Notes under the pieces: model-generated | Told to the model about the DNA's origin: nothing | The model's input: the letters and a program-made list of their open reading frames with translations, nothing else | The model's database searches: none | Part shown: one piece after another, positions 16,638 through 24,230 of the stretch | How the letters are laid out: each line of letters opens with the position of its first letter | Numbering within the stretch: the stretch's first letter is position 1 | Translations under genes and position numbers: made by a program | Assembly: GCA_937992195.1 (NCBI GenBank) | Contig: CALKKV010000022.1 | Location: forward strand, 1-64,000 | Direction of reading: 5' to 3' | Source of the DNA: an uncultured Gammaproteobacteria bacterium | GTDB lineage: Bacteria; Pseudomonadota; Gammaproteobacteria; Arenicellales; Poriferihabitantaceae | Length of the DNA stretch: 64,000 nucleotides

Positions 16638-17955
16638 CCGCAATAATGCAGTGATCCAAGATAGTGCGTCTTCTGAGTCAGTCACGCAGCAACCGTCGGT
16701 GGCCGACGCTGCATGGGTTTGGCTGAGGATTGGTTTGCTTTCGTTCGGCGGACCTGCGGCGCAAATGGCGCTAATGCACCGTGAACTAGTCGAAGAGCGA
16801 AAATGGTTGGATGAGCAAACATATCTCAACGGCTTGAGCTTTTGTATGTTGCTCCCCGGGCCTGAAGCAATGCAGCTTGCAACTTACGCTGGCTGGCGAT
16901 TTCACGGCACGCTGGGTGGTTTGATCGCTGGTTTATTGTTTGTTCTACCAGGCGCCATTGTCGTTATAACGCTAGCGCTCATTTACGTGTTGCTCGGAAA
17001 TGTGCCTTTGGTGATGATTTTGTTTGTTGGAATCAAGGCTGCTGTACTGGTCATTGTACTGGAAGCGCTATTTAAGATTTCAAAGCGGGCGTTGGACAAA
17101 CCCATCTATTGGATTATCGCGGCGGTCTCTTTCATTTCGATTTTCTTTTTGTCTTTACCTTTTCCGTTGATTGTTCTGGGCGCCGGGGTATTTGGGTTTC
17201 TCTTTGGTGGGAGTGATTCGATTCAGCAAGCTGACAATGTCGGCAGTCGGCAACCAATGAGTCGGTTAGTTAAAACTGTGTTGGTCTGGTTGGCAATATG
17301 GATACTACCTTTGTATTGCGTTTCGTTATTTGCGCCTACTACACTACTCACAGAAGTTGGACTGTTCTTCTCAAAGCTTGCGGTGGTAACCTTTGGCGGT
17401 GCTTACGCTGTACTGGCATATATGGGACAAGCGGTCGTGCATCAGTTCGGTTGGTTGACCGCGGGAGAAATGATGGATGGTCTGGGTCTTGCAGAAACAA
17501 CCCCGGGACCACTGATTCTTGTGACTGAATTTGTTGGTTTTATAGCCGGCTTTCGTGACGGTGGAATTGGCTTGGGTATTGTCGCGGCTTTAATCGCTCT
17601 TTGGAGTACATTTGTGCCTTGTTTTCTCTGGATCTTTGCGGGCGCGCCGTATATTAACTGGATAGGAAATCAACCGAAGCTTCGCGATGGGTTACGCGCA
17701 ATTACCGCTGCGGTCGTTGGCGTGATTTTGAACCTTTCCATTTGGTTTTCATTGCATGTGCTGTTTAAACAGGTTGAGTTTGAGCAGCGTGGGATTTTCA
17801 CACTATGGAAACCTGTTCTCGCATCGTTCGAACCGATGGTATTTGCGCTAACTTGTTTAAGTGCGGTGTTGCTGTTTCTCTGTCACCGGTCGGTTTCTTT
17901 GGTTTTGTTGGCCTCTTCTACGGCAGCGGTAGTCGGAGCCTATCTATTGCAGTGA
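16630..17955 (+). CDS. chrA: Chromate transporter ChrA, long two-domain type
   Basis: A 441-residue inner-membrane protein of the CHR family, which expels chromate by proton-linked export. Two CHR domains are visible: the first with 'LRIGLLSFGGPAAQMALMH' and 'LPGPEAMQLATYAGW', the second with 'FFSKLAVVTFGGAYAVLAYM' and 'GLAETTPGPLILVTEFVGF'. About ten membrane segments can be counted. The frame is open from 16567, but the ATG at 16630 is preferred because it overlaps the preceding stop by eight bases (ATGGATAA) and gives a short polar N-terminus; the start remains uncertain. It forms an operon with the rhodanese-ChrB gene. Confidence 0.92.
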   Translation: MDNRNNAVIQDSASSESVTQQPSVADAAWVWLRIGLLSFGGPAAQMALMHRELVEERKWLDEQTYLNGLSFCMLLPGPEAMQLATYAGWRFHGTLGGLIAGLLFVLPGAIVVITLALIYVLLGNVPLVMILFVGIKAAVLVIVLEALFKISKRALDKPIYWIIAAVSFISIFFLSLPFPLIVLGAGVFGFLFGGSDSIQQADNVGSRQPMSRLVKTVLVWLAIWILPLYCVSLFAPTTLLTEVGLFFSKLAVVTFGGAYAVLAYMGQAVVHQFGWLTAGEMMDGLGLAETTPGPLILVTEFVGFIAGFRDGGIGLGIVAALIALWSTFVPCFLWIFAGAPYINWIGNQPKLRDGLRAITAAVVGVILNLSIWFSLHVLFKQVEFEQRGIFTLWKPVLASFEPMVFALTCLSAVLLFLCHRSVSLVLLASSTAAVVGAYLLQ

Positions 17956-17966
17956 AGCATAGAAAG

Positions 17967-20000
17967 CTAAGCCTTGCTCAACTGCTCCCGTAGCGATTTC
18001 AAGTCTTCAATCGGTGCGGAGAATTCAGATTCGTTACATATATAGGCGACAACTTTTCCGGGTATAGCTTTCTTTTCCGCTAATTTATCTGGCAGCCCGC
18101 TAATATTTTCCGCGATAAGGTAAATCGAATGCTGCGGCATAAAAGATTGGTTTAGCTGATTTAGCCACGGGCGCGCGTCGCTTTCCTTGCCTCTGATAAT
18201 GATCGTTCGGCAGTTGGTTTCTGAATCCAGCAGCGCAGAGGTAAGACTGGCAAATCTTGAGGAGCCTCTTACAATTCCTCTGCCATACAGTTTTAAAGTT
18301 CTGTCAGCAGCTTCGATATAAGACCGTTTTGAAAGTAGCACTCCTGCTTTATATAGCACTGCCGCAGCAATGCCGTTTGAAGAAGGAATAGCATCATCTG
18401 CTCCAGGTTTTGGGCGATGTAGTAGCTCTTCGTGATCGTGGGGTGTGAAAAAGAATCCTCCTAAGTCTCTGTCTTCAAAGTGTTCTAACATGGCGTCGCA
18501 AACAGCGACAAGAAACGCGGCGTTGGAGGTTTGCCATTTTACTTGAAGCAGCTCGAGCACGCCCTCTGCTAAAAATGCATAGTCGTCCAGAAAGCCACTT
18601 ATTTGTGTTTGCATTTCTCTGCTGGTGACGAACAAGCGATTATTTTTCCAATGAACAGTGCGAACAAAGTCGAGCGCTTTTTCTGCCGCAGCAACTGCGT
18701 CATGGTCGTTCAAACGTCGACCGCTTCGCGCCAGGCCTTTGATCATCAAGCCATTCCATGAGGTCAGTACTTTGTCATCCAGATTGGGATGGATTCGATC
18801 GTCTCTGCGCTGTTCTAATTTATCCAACGCGCCGTTTAGTACGTCATCATCCAGACTATCCGGTAGTTCACTTTCGGCTTCCTGGTTGACATTAAAATGC
18901 CATTTGCCATCAAAGTTTGGCTCGCCAAATAAACCGAAATACTGTTCGATTTTGTCGTACTCAGGTTCGCTGAGTATGGCTCTCAAATCGGTCTCACTCC
19001 ACACATAGAACTTTCCTTCCACCCCTTCAGAATCTGCATCCGATGTCGAAGAAATTCCGCCCGATGGCAATTGCATTGTGTTGATTGTCCATTCGACGGT
19101 CTGGGTCACAATCTTTTTATACAGTGGGTTTTTAGTTAAGCAGTAGCCATCGGCGTAAAGAGTGAGCAGTTGCGCATTATCGGATAACATTTTTTCAAAG
19201 TGTGGAATCTTCCATTGTTTATCCACGGAGTACCGAAAAAAGCCACCGCCGATTTGGTCGAACATGCCACCCAGAGCCATTTTGCGAAGCGTCTTATTTG
19301 CCATCGCCAAACTGACTTTGTGGTGCTCCCTTTTTGCAGCGGTATGTCGCAGCAACAAATCGACCTGAGTGGGATGTGGAAATTTTGGCGCATTGCCAAA
19401 ACCACCATTTACAGCATCAAATCGCTCCTTTAAAGCTTCTACGCCCCTATCCAATGCGGAGATCGCTTCGGGACGCTCTGCGCCACCCACTGGATTGAGC
19501 TTATTCAGTGCGCTACGAAACGAGGTGACGTGCGAATCCATCTCTCCTTTGTTCGCCGCATAATGAGCGACAACACTGTTTAAGATATCGCCAAAACCGG
19601 GCAGCCCCTGGCGAGGTGAGGGAGGAAAGTAGGTTCCGGCAAAAAATGGCGCATGACCCTTTGGTGTCAAAGCCAGTGTCAGAGGCCAGCCGCCGGAGCG
19701 GTCATTCAGCATTTGATGGGCAACCTGGTAAATTTTATCAAGATCAGGTCGTTCCTCACGGTCGACTTTCACACAGATAAAGTTGTCATTCATCGTTTCG
19801 GCTAAGGCGTCATTTTCAAAGCATTCATGGGCCATGACATGGCACCAGTGACAGGCTGCATAGCCGATTGAAACAAGCAGCGGTTTATCGGTTTTTCTCG
19901 ACAGTTCTAGTGCTTCCGGACCCCACGGGTACCAGTCGACAGGGTTTTCGGCATGTTGCAATAAATAAGGGCTAGATTCCTTGGATAATCGATTTGGCAT
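17967..20000 (-). CDS. DUF255 thioredoxin-domain protein (YyaL/SPATA20 family)
   Basis: A 677-residue protein of the YyaL/SPATA20 family. An N-terminal thioredoxin-like DUF255 domain carries C50-H-W-C53 in '[16 protein letters not shown]', preceded by '[18 protein letters not shown]'. The remainder is an alpha/alpha-toroid of the N-acylglucosamine epimerase kind, with '[14 protein letters not shown]', '[20 protein letters not shown]' and '[20 protein letters not shown]'. The biochemical role is unknown; a redox function is suggested by the CxxC. Length is normal and the frame intact. It converges on chrA with 11 bases between stops, and a 312-base region separates it from lgt. Confidence 0.92.
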   Translation of the reverse strand: MPNRLSKESSPYLLQHAENPVDWYPWGPEALELSRKTDKPLLVSIGYAACHWCHVMAHECFENDALAETMNDNFICVKVDREERPDLDKIYQVAHQMLNDRSGGWPLTLALTPKGHAPFFAGTYFPPSPRQGLPGFGDILNSVVAHYAANKGEMDSHVTSFRSALNKLNPVGGAERPEAISALDRGVEALKERFDAVNGGFGNAPKFPHPTQVDLLLRHTAAKREHHKVSLAMANKTLRKMALGGMFDQIGGGFFRYSVDKQWKIPHFEKMLSDNAQLLTLYADGYCLTKNPLYKKIVTQTVEWTINTMQLPSGGISSTSDADSEGVEGKFYVWSETDLRAILSEPEYDKIEQYFGLFGEPNFDGKWHFNVNQEAESELPDSLDDDVLNGALDKLEQRRDDRIHPNLDDKVLTSWNGLMIKGLARSGRRLNDHDAVAAAEKALDFVRTVHWKNNRLFVTSREMQTQISGFLDDYAFLAEGVLELLQVKWQTSNAAFLVAVCDAMLEHFEDRDLGGFFFTPHDHEELLHRPKPGADDAIPSSNGIAAAVLYKAGVLLSKRSYIEAADRTLKLYGRGIVRGSSRFASLTSALLDSETNCRTIIIRGKESDARPWLNQLNQSFMPQHSIYLIAENISGLPDKLAEKKAIPGKVVAYICNESEFSAPIEDLKSLREQLSKA

Positions 20001-20312
20001 TTTTCGCTTTTGTAACCTGCACTATTAAAATATTGAGTTAAAAAGTTCTACTACTCAGTTCAATTGAACGCTCCGTTTCTGACATAATCCACGTTCGCGA
20101 GAAAATAGTTTTTCACGATGGATCCGGCCTAACGGTCCCGAGAAACGCATCATAATAATTGTCCGTTGTGATTGTTTGCTTTTTCCAAGAATTACGCCTT
20201 GATAGTGTTCTCGGAAATTCCGTGTTACCAAAAAATAATCCATCGAAGGTTCTATTTCATTGACTAAACTCGCTTACTTAAGAATTAAGTAACGCCATTT
20301 TGTGATATTAAT
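20001..20312. other. Gene-free stretch between DUF255 gene and lgt
   Basis: About 310 bases with divergent promoter function expected. A 62-codon leftward frame (20055-20243) has no ribosome binding site and no family resemblance and is not called. No tRNA or strong hairpin was seen. Confidence 0.5.
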
Positions 20313-21092
20313 TTGATTGTACATCCAAATTTTGACCCCGTTGCAGTTTCCATCGGACCAATCTCGGTTCACTGGTATGGGTTGATGTATTTAGCAGGTT
20401 TCGTCACCGGACTCATGCTCGGGAGGTATCGAGCAAACCGTCCCGGATCGGGTTGGGATCCGGATGAAATTATCGATTTCCTTTTTTATATCGCGATAGG
20501 AACCATTGCCGGTGGCCGGCTCGGCTATGTGCTTTTTTACAATTTGCCGTACTATCTGCAACATCCTTTGGAAGCGTTTTTTATATGGGATGGTGGAATG
20601 TCATTCCATGGAGGATTGTTGGGCGTGATCGCCGCTTTTTGGTACTACGCAGTTAAGACCAAACGTCATATTCTTACCGTGGCGGACTTTATTGCGCCAT
20701 TGGTTCCCACAGCGTTATTGTTTGGGCGGTTGGGGAATTTTATAAATCAGGAGCTTTGGGGGAGAGCGACTGATCTACCTTGGGGCGTTCTGTTCAGCAC
20801 AATGCCTGATGCACCCCGCCATCCGTCGCAGCTTTACGAGGCTGTATTGGAAGGGCTGGTGTTGTTTGTCGTGTTGTGGATTTACTCGGCTAAGCCAAGA
20901 GTCGCTGGTCGAGTCTCCGGGTTATTTTTGTTGGGTTACGGCGTGTTTAGATTTCTGGTGGAATTTGTCCGGGAACCAGATGCGCATCTTGGTTCAGTGC
21001 TATTCGAATGGGTGAGCATGGGGCAATTATTGAGTTTACCGATGATTTGTATCGGCTTATGGCTATTTTTACGAAGGGGTGTTGCTAAATAG
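20313..21092 (+). CDS. lgt: Phosphatidylglycerol--prolipoprotein diacylglyceryl transferase
   Basis: A 259-residue seven-helix inner-membrane enzyme that transfers a diacylglyceryl group from phosphatidylglycerol to the lipobox cysteine of prolipoproteins, the first step of lipoprotein maturation. 'SIGPISVHWYGLMYLAGF', 'WDGGMSFHGGLLGVI' (with the essential histidine) and 'GRLGNFINQELWGR' (conserved arginine and glutamate) are all present. The start is TTG: an in-frame stop at 20286 leaves only rare codons, and TTG aligns with family N-termini. No Shine-Dalgarno sequence is visible, so expression may be low. Usual neighbour thyA is absent. A likely client, the CTI lipoprotein, lies 4 kb away. 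Confidence 0.95.
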   Translation: MIVHPNFDPVAVSIGPISVHWYGLMYLAGFVTGLMLGRYRANRPGSGWDPDEIIDFLFYIAIGTIAGGRLGYVLFYNLPYYLQHPLEAFFIWDGGMSFHGGLLGVIAAFWYYAVKTKRHILTVADFIAPLVPTALLFGRLGNFINQELWGRATDLPWGVLFSTMPDAPRHPSQLYEAVLEGLVLFVVLWIYSAKPRVAGRVSGLFLLGYGVFRFLVEFVREPDAHLGSVLFEWVSMGQLLSLPMICIGLWLFLRRGVAK

Positions 21093-21190
21093 TGCTTTTT
21101 GGCAAAAAGACCAAGCTCCGATTTGTATTCAGTGAACAGCAAGATAAGATATTCTATAATATAGAGATATTTGATTTAGGGGACAGAGGT

Positions 21191-21901
21191 ATGTTGTTGA
21201 ATTTAAAACAGAATATTGTTAATGCTGCCAGCGAGCAGCGTCGTTTAAAAACTAAGCACGCACCCAGAAGAACGCGTTTTCTACGAGTGGGATATTTAAG
21301 TGTTGCGTTGATATTAACGGCGAATGTGATCGTGCCAACGAATACGTCGTTAGGCAATGCTTTTGCTGCTGATATTCAGAAATGCCAGGATGCTGACGGC
21401 AATTGGCACTATGGAACCCATGCCTCTTTTTTGTGTGGCGATGGTGATATTGATCAACTTGATGCCACTGGAACCAAAACAGGTGTGGATAAACCACCGC
21501 CATCTGCCGAAGAGCTCAAGAAAATAGAGGATCAAAAGACGGCGATTGAGCAAGCAAAACTGAGTAAGAAACAGCAGCGCGAAAGCGATCTTGAGATCAT
21601 CCGCACCTATGGTTCCGAGGAAACGATTATTTCGACCCTTGATCGTAAGCTTGAATCTATAGACAAGAATATCCAAGTCACTCGGAAAATAAAAGAAGGG
21701 ACGCTGAGTGATCTTGAGAAACTGAAAAAGTTAAAGCAAACCAAGAAAAATAAGGCTTTTGTAAAAGAACGTGAGGATGCGATTAAGTCTTATAACAGGG
21801 TAATCAGAAATAATTTGACGATGCGAGAGCAGCTCTCAGAGCAATATATAACAATATTGTCTGACTTTCGTGAGGCGCATGGCCGGATATACACGAAATG
21901 A
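21191..21901 (+). CDS. DUF4124-like exported coiled-coil protein
   Basis: A 236-residue protein read from the ATG at 21191, which has AGAGG close upstream; the open frame reaches back to 21092 but without a better site. A hydrophobic signal or anchor lies at about residues 33-57, followed by 'IQKCQDADGNWHYGTHAS', a short DUF4124-like motif, with a second cysteine in 'FLCGDGD'. Residues 105-225 are rich in K, E, L and I with heptad-like spacing, predicting a coiled coil. DUF4124 proteins are periplasmic and of unknown function. It lies just after lgt and may share its transcript. No function is assigned. Confidence 0.65.
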   Translation: MLLNLKQNIVNAASEQRRLKTKHAPRRTRFLRVGYLSVALILTANVIVPTNTSLGNAFAADIQKCQDADGNWHYGTHASFLCGDGDIDQLDATGTKTGVDKPPPSAEELKKIEDQKTAIEQAKLSKKQQRESDLEIIRTYGSEETIISTLDRKLESIDKNIQVTRKIKEGTLSDLEKLKKLKQTKKNKAFVKEREDAIKSYNRVIRNNLTMREQLSEQYITILSDFREAHGRIYTK

Positions 21902-21910
21902 TAGGGGTTA

Positions 21911-21946
21911 GAAGGTAGTCAGTTTCCCTGGAAAGCTGGCACCTTC
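21911..21946. terminator. Long hairpin between convergent genes, possible bidirectional terminator
   Basis: GAAGGT-a-GTCAG-TTTC / GAAA-g-CTGGC-ACCTTC folds into a stem of about 15 pairs (one G-U wobble) with a single bulge on each side and a four-base loop. It sits 10 bases after the DUF4124 stop and 56 bases after the anti-sigma stop on the other strand. No T-run follows in either direction, so it may be a transcript-end stabiliser rather than a classic rho-independent terminator. Confidence 0.5.
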
Positions 21947-22001
21947 AACAATCAGCGACTGTTTAAGTCCAGCAATCTCTGCACTTCAGGCTGGTAAAGA
22001 G

Positions 22002-22772
22002 CTAGGTGGCGTTGAGTTGCAGCAAAGTAGCGTCGGTAAGCGATTGAATTTTCGAATTTGATAGCTTTCCCAGCAGTACAAATTGCAAACCATTTTTGCT
22101 CCAGCTCCGATAGTTCAGTCCATGGCTCTCGCCCGCAACTACCTCACTATCCGTTGCAGCCTTGTTTTTCATAATACACAGTGCAACTGGCAGCCCTGTT
22201 TGTGGCAGGTAGGCGAGTTGAATCAAGGGATTACCGTTCACCTGCAATAGTTGGCCACGCCGAAAGGTCACTCCTTGCTCACTCAAATCAGGAATCGGGG
22301 TTACCTGTCCAAGGTTTTCCTCGATCATTTGTGCCAGAGCGGGTGCATCAATTGGTCCGGCAACGTCGACAGTCGGGCGGACATAAAGTTGTTGATAGTT
22401 CGCGACTTGAGCAACCCAACTTTCGGTAAGCAGATGCGAATCTGCCGAAGGTTTGGACAAAACGGATCCGATAAAGAGTCCGAACCCAAGCACTGCGAGA
22501 GCGCCCACCGCTTGCCCCCAAAGCCCTGCTGTGGGTTTGGTCACATTCGGCGAGAGATACTTCGAAGCTAAATCCGGTTTCGGGGTTTCGAGTAACGGTG
22601 CCATCACCTCTTGATAAGGGATCGCGCTTCGCTCAAACTCTGCCAACAGCTTCTGCGCCTCCGGTGTTACATCGATCCATTGTTTAGTTGTCGCCCTTTC
22701 TGAGTCAGACAACGCGTTGTCAGCAAATGCTAAAACCCTTGCTTCTTCGGCTTCTGTAAGCGTATTCGTCAT
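22002..22772 (-). CDS. Membrane-anchored anti-sigma factor
   Basis: A 256-residue protein with the build of an ECF anti-sigma factor. The first ~75 residues are helical and acidic with 'RVLAFADNALSDSERATTKQWI', as in anti-sigma domains that hold a sigma factor. A single membrane segment lies at about residues 86-105 ('AVGALAVLGFGLFIGSVL'), followed by a ~150-residue periplasmic domain. No H-x3-C-x2-C zinc motif is present, so it is not a ZAS-type. It lies downstream of a sigma-70-family ECF gene on the same strand with an unusual 167-base gap holding nested inverted repeats. The inducing signal is not known. Confidence 0.75.
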   Translation of the reverse strand: MTNTLTEAEEARVLAFADNALSDSERATTKQWIDVTPEAQKLLAEFERSAIPYQEVMAPLLETPKPDLASKYLSPNVTKPTAGLWGQAVGALAVLGFGLFIGSVLSKPSADSHLLTESWVAQVANYQQLYVRPTVDVAGPIDAPALAQMIEENLGQVTPIPDLSEQGVTFRRGQLLQVNGNPLIQLAYLPQTGLPVALCIMKNKAATDSEVVAGESHGLNYRSWSKNGLQFVLLGKLSNSKIQSLTDATLLQLNAT

Positions 22773-22791
22773 ATGTCTTGTTACCTAAGTG

Positions 22792-22854
22792 GTTAGATTA
22801 AATATCGCTAATTCGTGTCTAGTTGAAGAGCAACTCCAATAGACATAATCTAAC
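22792..22854. repeat. Nested inverted repeats upstream of anti-sigma gene
   Basis: GTTAGATTA (22792-22800) is perfectly matched by TAATCTAAC (22846-22854). Inside these, TGTCT (22816-22820) pairs with AGACA (22841-22845) and AGTTG (22821-22825) pairs with CAACT (22831-22835). In the leftward transcript the fold would lie between the sigma and anti-sigma genes and end about 20 bases before the anti-sigma start codon. Confidence 0.6.
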
Positions 22855-22939
22855 AAGCTGGGCGAGAAAAAACGCATATCGAAGTTGTTAAGCTTCGCCC
22901 TGTGTTGCGACAACCGGCCGCGAGTACTGCGCGACATTT

Positions 22940-23554
22940 TCATTTTAATTTGTCTTGCTTTTGAGATTGGGTGCCAGAACTTTGCAGGGATTTCCCTCGC
23001 TTGTCGATTGCATCGGGTGCCTCAAGATTTGACGCTAATGCCTGCCTTGCTCTGGCCAGGCGGCTCATCACTGTGCCTTCGGCGATATCCAAAATCTCAG
23101 CAGTCTGCTGGTAACTATATCCTTCTACATAGGCCAATAAAACGGTTTCTCTCTGGTTTTCGGGTAAGTTCATTATTCTCTCTAACACTTGTCGAAAGAA
23201 AATATTCCCTTGATGATGGCTTCCGATCCGACTCTCCAGGCTTTCCACATCGACGAAACCTTTTCCCTGGCGAATTGCTCTGGATCTTAACTCGTTTTTC
23301 CAGGTCGAGCTCATGATTCGAAATGTCCAGGCATCAAGCTTTGTTCCTGGCTGAAACTGTTGCCATTTTGTGAGGGCTTTTTCACAGGTAATTTGCAGCA
23401 AATCATCTGCATCAGATGAAGACGGTGTGAGAACGCGAGCGTACCGAACTAGCCGAGGCAGTAGCTCAGTCAATCCACTCCGTATTTCGGCTTCTGCACT
23501 CGGTTGATTCACAGGGAGCAAAAATTTATGCAGTTTTGATGGAATAATTTCCAA
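22940..23554 (-). CDS. ECF-family RNA polymerase sigma factor
   Basis: A 204-residue ECF sigma factor with region 2 ('LVRYARVLTPSSSDADDLLQ', 'DAWTFRIMSSTWKNELR') and region 4 ('NQRETVLLAYVEGYSYQQTA' then 'EILDIAEGTVMSRLARARQ'). It directs RNA polymerase to stress promoters and is presumably held by the downstream anti-sigma factor. The longest frame begins with TTG at 23554 and lacks a Shine-Dalgarno sequence; a GTG 15 codons in is an alternative. A TATAAT lies about 20 bases upstream on this strand, so a short-leader transcript is possible. The gene is divergent from the DUF4399 gene, a candidate target, across only 46 bases. Confidence 0.88.
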   Translation of the reverse strand: MEIIPSKLHKFLLPVNQPSAEAEIRSGLTELLPRLVRYARVLTPSSSDADDLLQITCEKALTKWQQFQPGTKLDAWTFRIMSSTWKNELRSRAIRQGKGFVDVESLESRIGSHHQGNIFFRQVLERIMNLPENQRETVLLAYVEGYSYQQTAEILDIAEGTVMSRLARARQALASNLEAPDAIDKRGKSLQSSGTQSQKQDKLK

Positions 23555-23600
23555 ACAGAGGTGTTAACCGAATAATTATAACCAAACCAGGTAAACATCA

Positions 23601-24032
23601 ATGTACAAAAATCTTCTTTCAGCAATTATTGTTGGCACTTCTATCTCCCTCTCTACGAGTGCTGTCTTGGCACAAAATGACAGTAAAGCACCTGCAGATG
23701 CTAGCGCTTATATCGTCTCTCCGGCAAATGGCGCGACCGTTAGTAGCCCTGTGACCGTAGTATTTGGTCTCAAAGGTATGGGAGTAGCCCCGGCCGGCAG
23801 CAACATAGAGAATACAGGACATCACCATCTAATCATAGATGCCCCTCTGCCGGATACCGCCCAAGGAATACCAGCAGATGATAACCACGTACATTTCGGA
23901 AAAGGTCAGACTGAGACAACGGTGGAACTTGCCCCGGGAGAGCACACGCTGCAGCTGCTATTAGGGGATTGGAAACACGTCCCACATGACAATACCGTCG
24001 CATCCGAAGTGGTAACGATAACTGTCAAATAA
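23601..24032 (+). CDS. DUF4399 family periplasmic protein
   Basis: A 143-residue protein with a clear signal peptide (hydrophobic core 'LLSAIIVGTSISLSTSAVLA', cleavage near residue 24). The mature part matches DUF4399: 'SPANGATVSSPVTVVFGLKG', the histidine-rich 'NTGHHHLIIDAPLP' and 'NHVHFGKGQTE', and 'APGEHTLQLLLGD'. The histidine clusters suggest metal binding, but the family is uncharacterised. An AGGT lies upstream of the ATG. It is divergent from the ECF sigma gene with 46 bases between, so both promoters overlap; regulation by this sigma factor is plausible but unproven. Confidence 0.85.
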   Translation: MYKNLLSAIIVGTSISLSTSAVLAQNDSKAPADASAYIVSPANGATVSSPVTVVFGLKGMGVAPAGSNIENTGHHHLIIDAPLPDTAQGIPADDNHVHFGKGQTETTVELAPGEHTLQLLLGDWKHVPHDNTVASEVVTITVK

Positions 24033-24049
24033 TGACATAAATGCAGAAT

Positions 24050-24097
24050 AGTTGATGGCCAGGACTGATTTCGACGAAAGCGGCGGTCATCAACTTT
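24050..24097 (+). terminator. Likely rho-independent terminator after DUF4399 gene
   Basis: AGTTGATGGCC (24050-24060) pairs with GGTCATCAACT (24085-24095), eleven pairs with one G-T wobble, around a 24-base loop, and is followed by a short T-run. It lies 17 bases after the DUF4399 stop codon. Confidence 0.55.
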
Positions 24098-24181
24098 CCT
24101 GTCTGCACATCAAGAAAAGCCGAAAAATGTTGAAGCTGACTCAGGCGACTGATCTGTAGCGGCATTATCTGGCATATCGAA

Positions 24182-24204
24182 CCCTGGCATTTAGTGAGCC
24201 AGGG
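24182..24204. terminator. Hairpin downstream of the cis/trans isomerase gene
   Basis: CCCTGGC / GCCAGGG, a perfect seven-base GC-rich stem with a nine-base loop, lies 27 bases beyond the stop of the leftward isomerase gene. There is no T-run on either strand, so its use as a terminator is uncertain. Confidence 0.4.
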
Positions 24205-24230
24205 GACATAGGTGTAAGTTCAGAAGTTCA

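Noticed and set aside
20055-20243. 62-codon leftward frame upstream of the DUF255 gene
   Set aside because: No ribosome binding site, basic low-information composition, and it lies in an expected promoter region.
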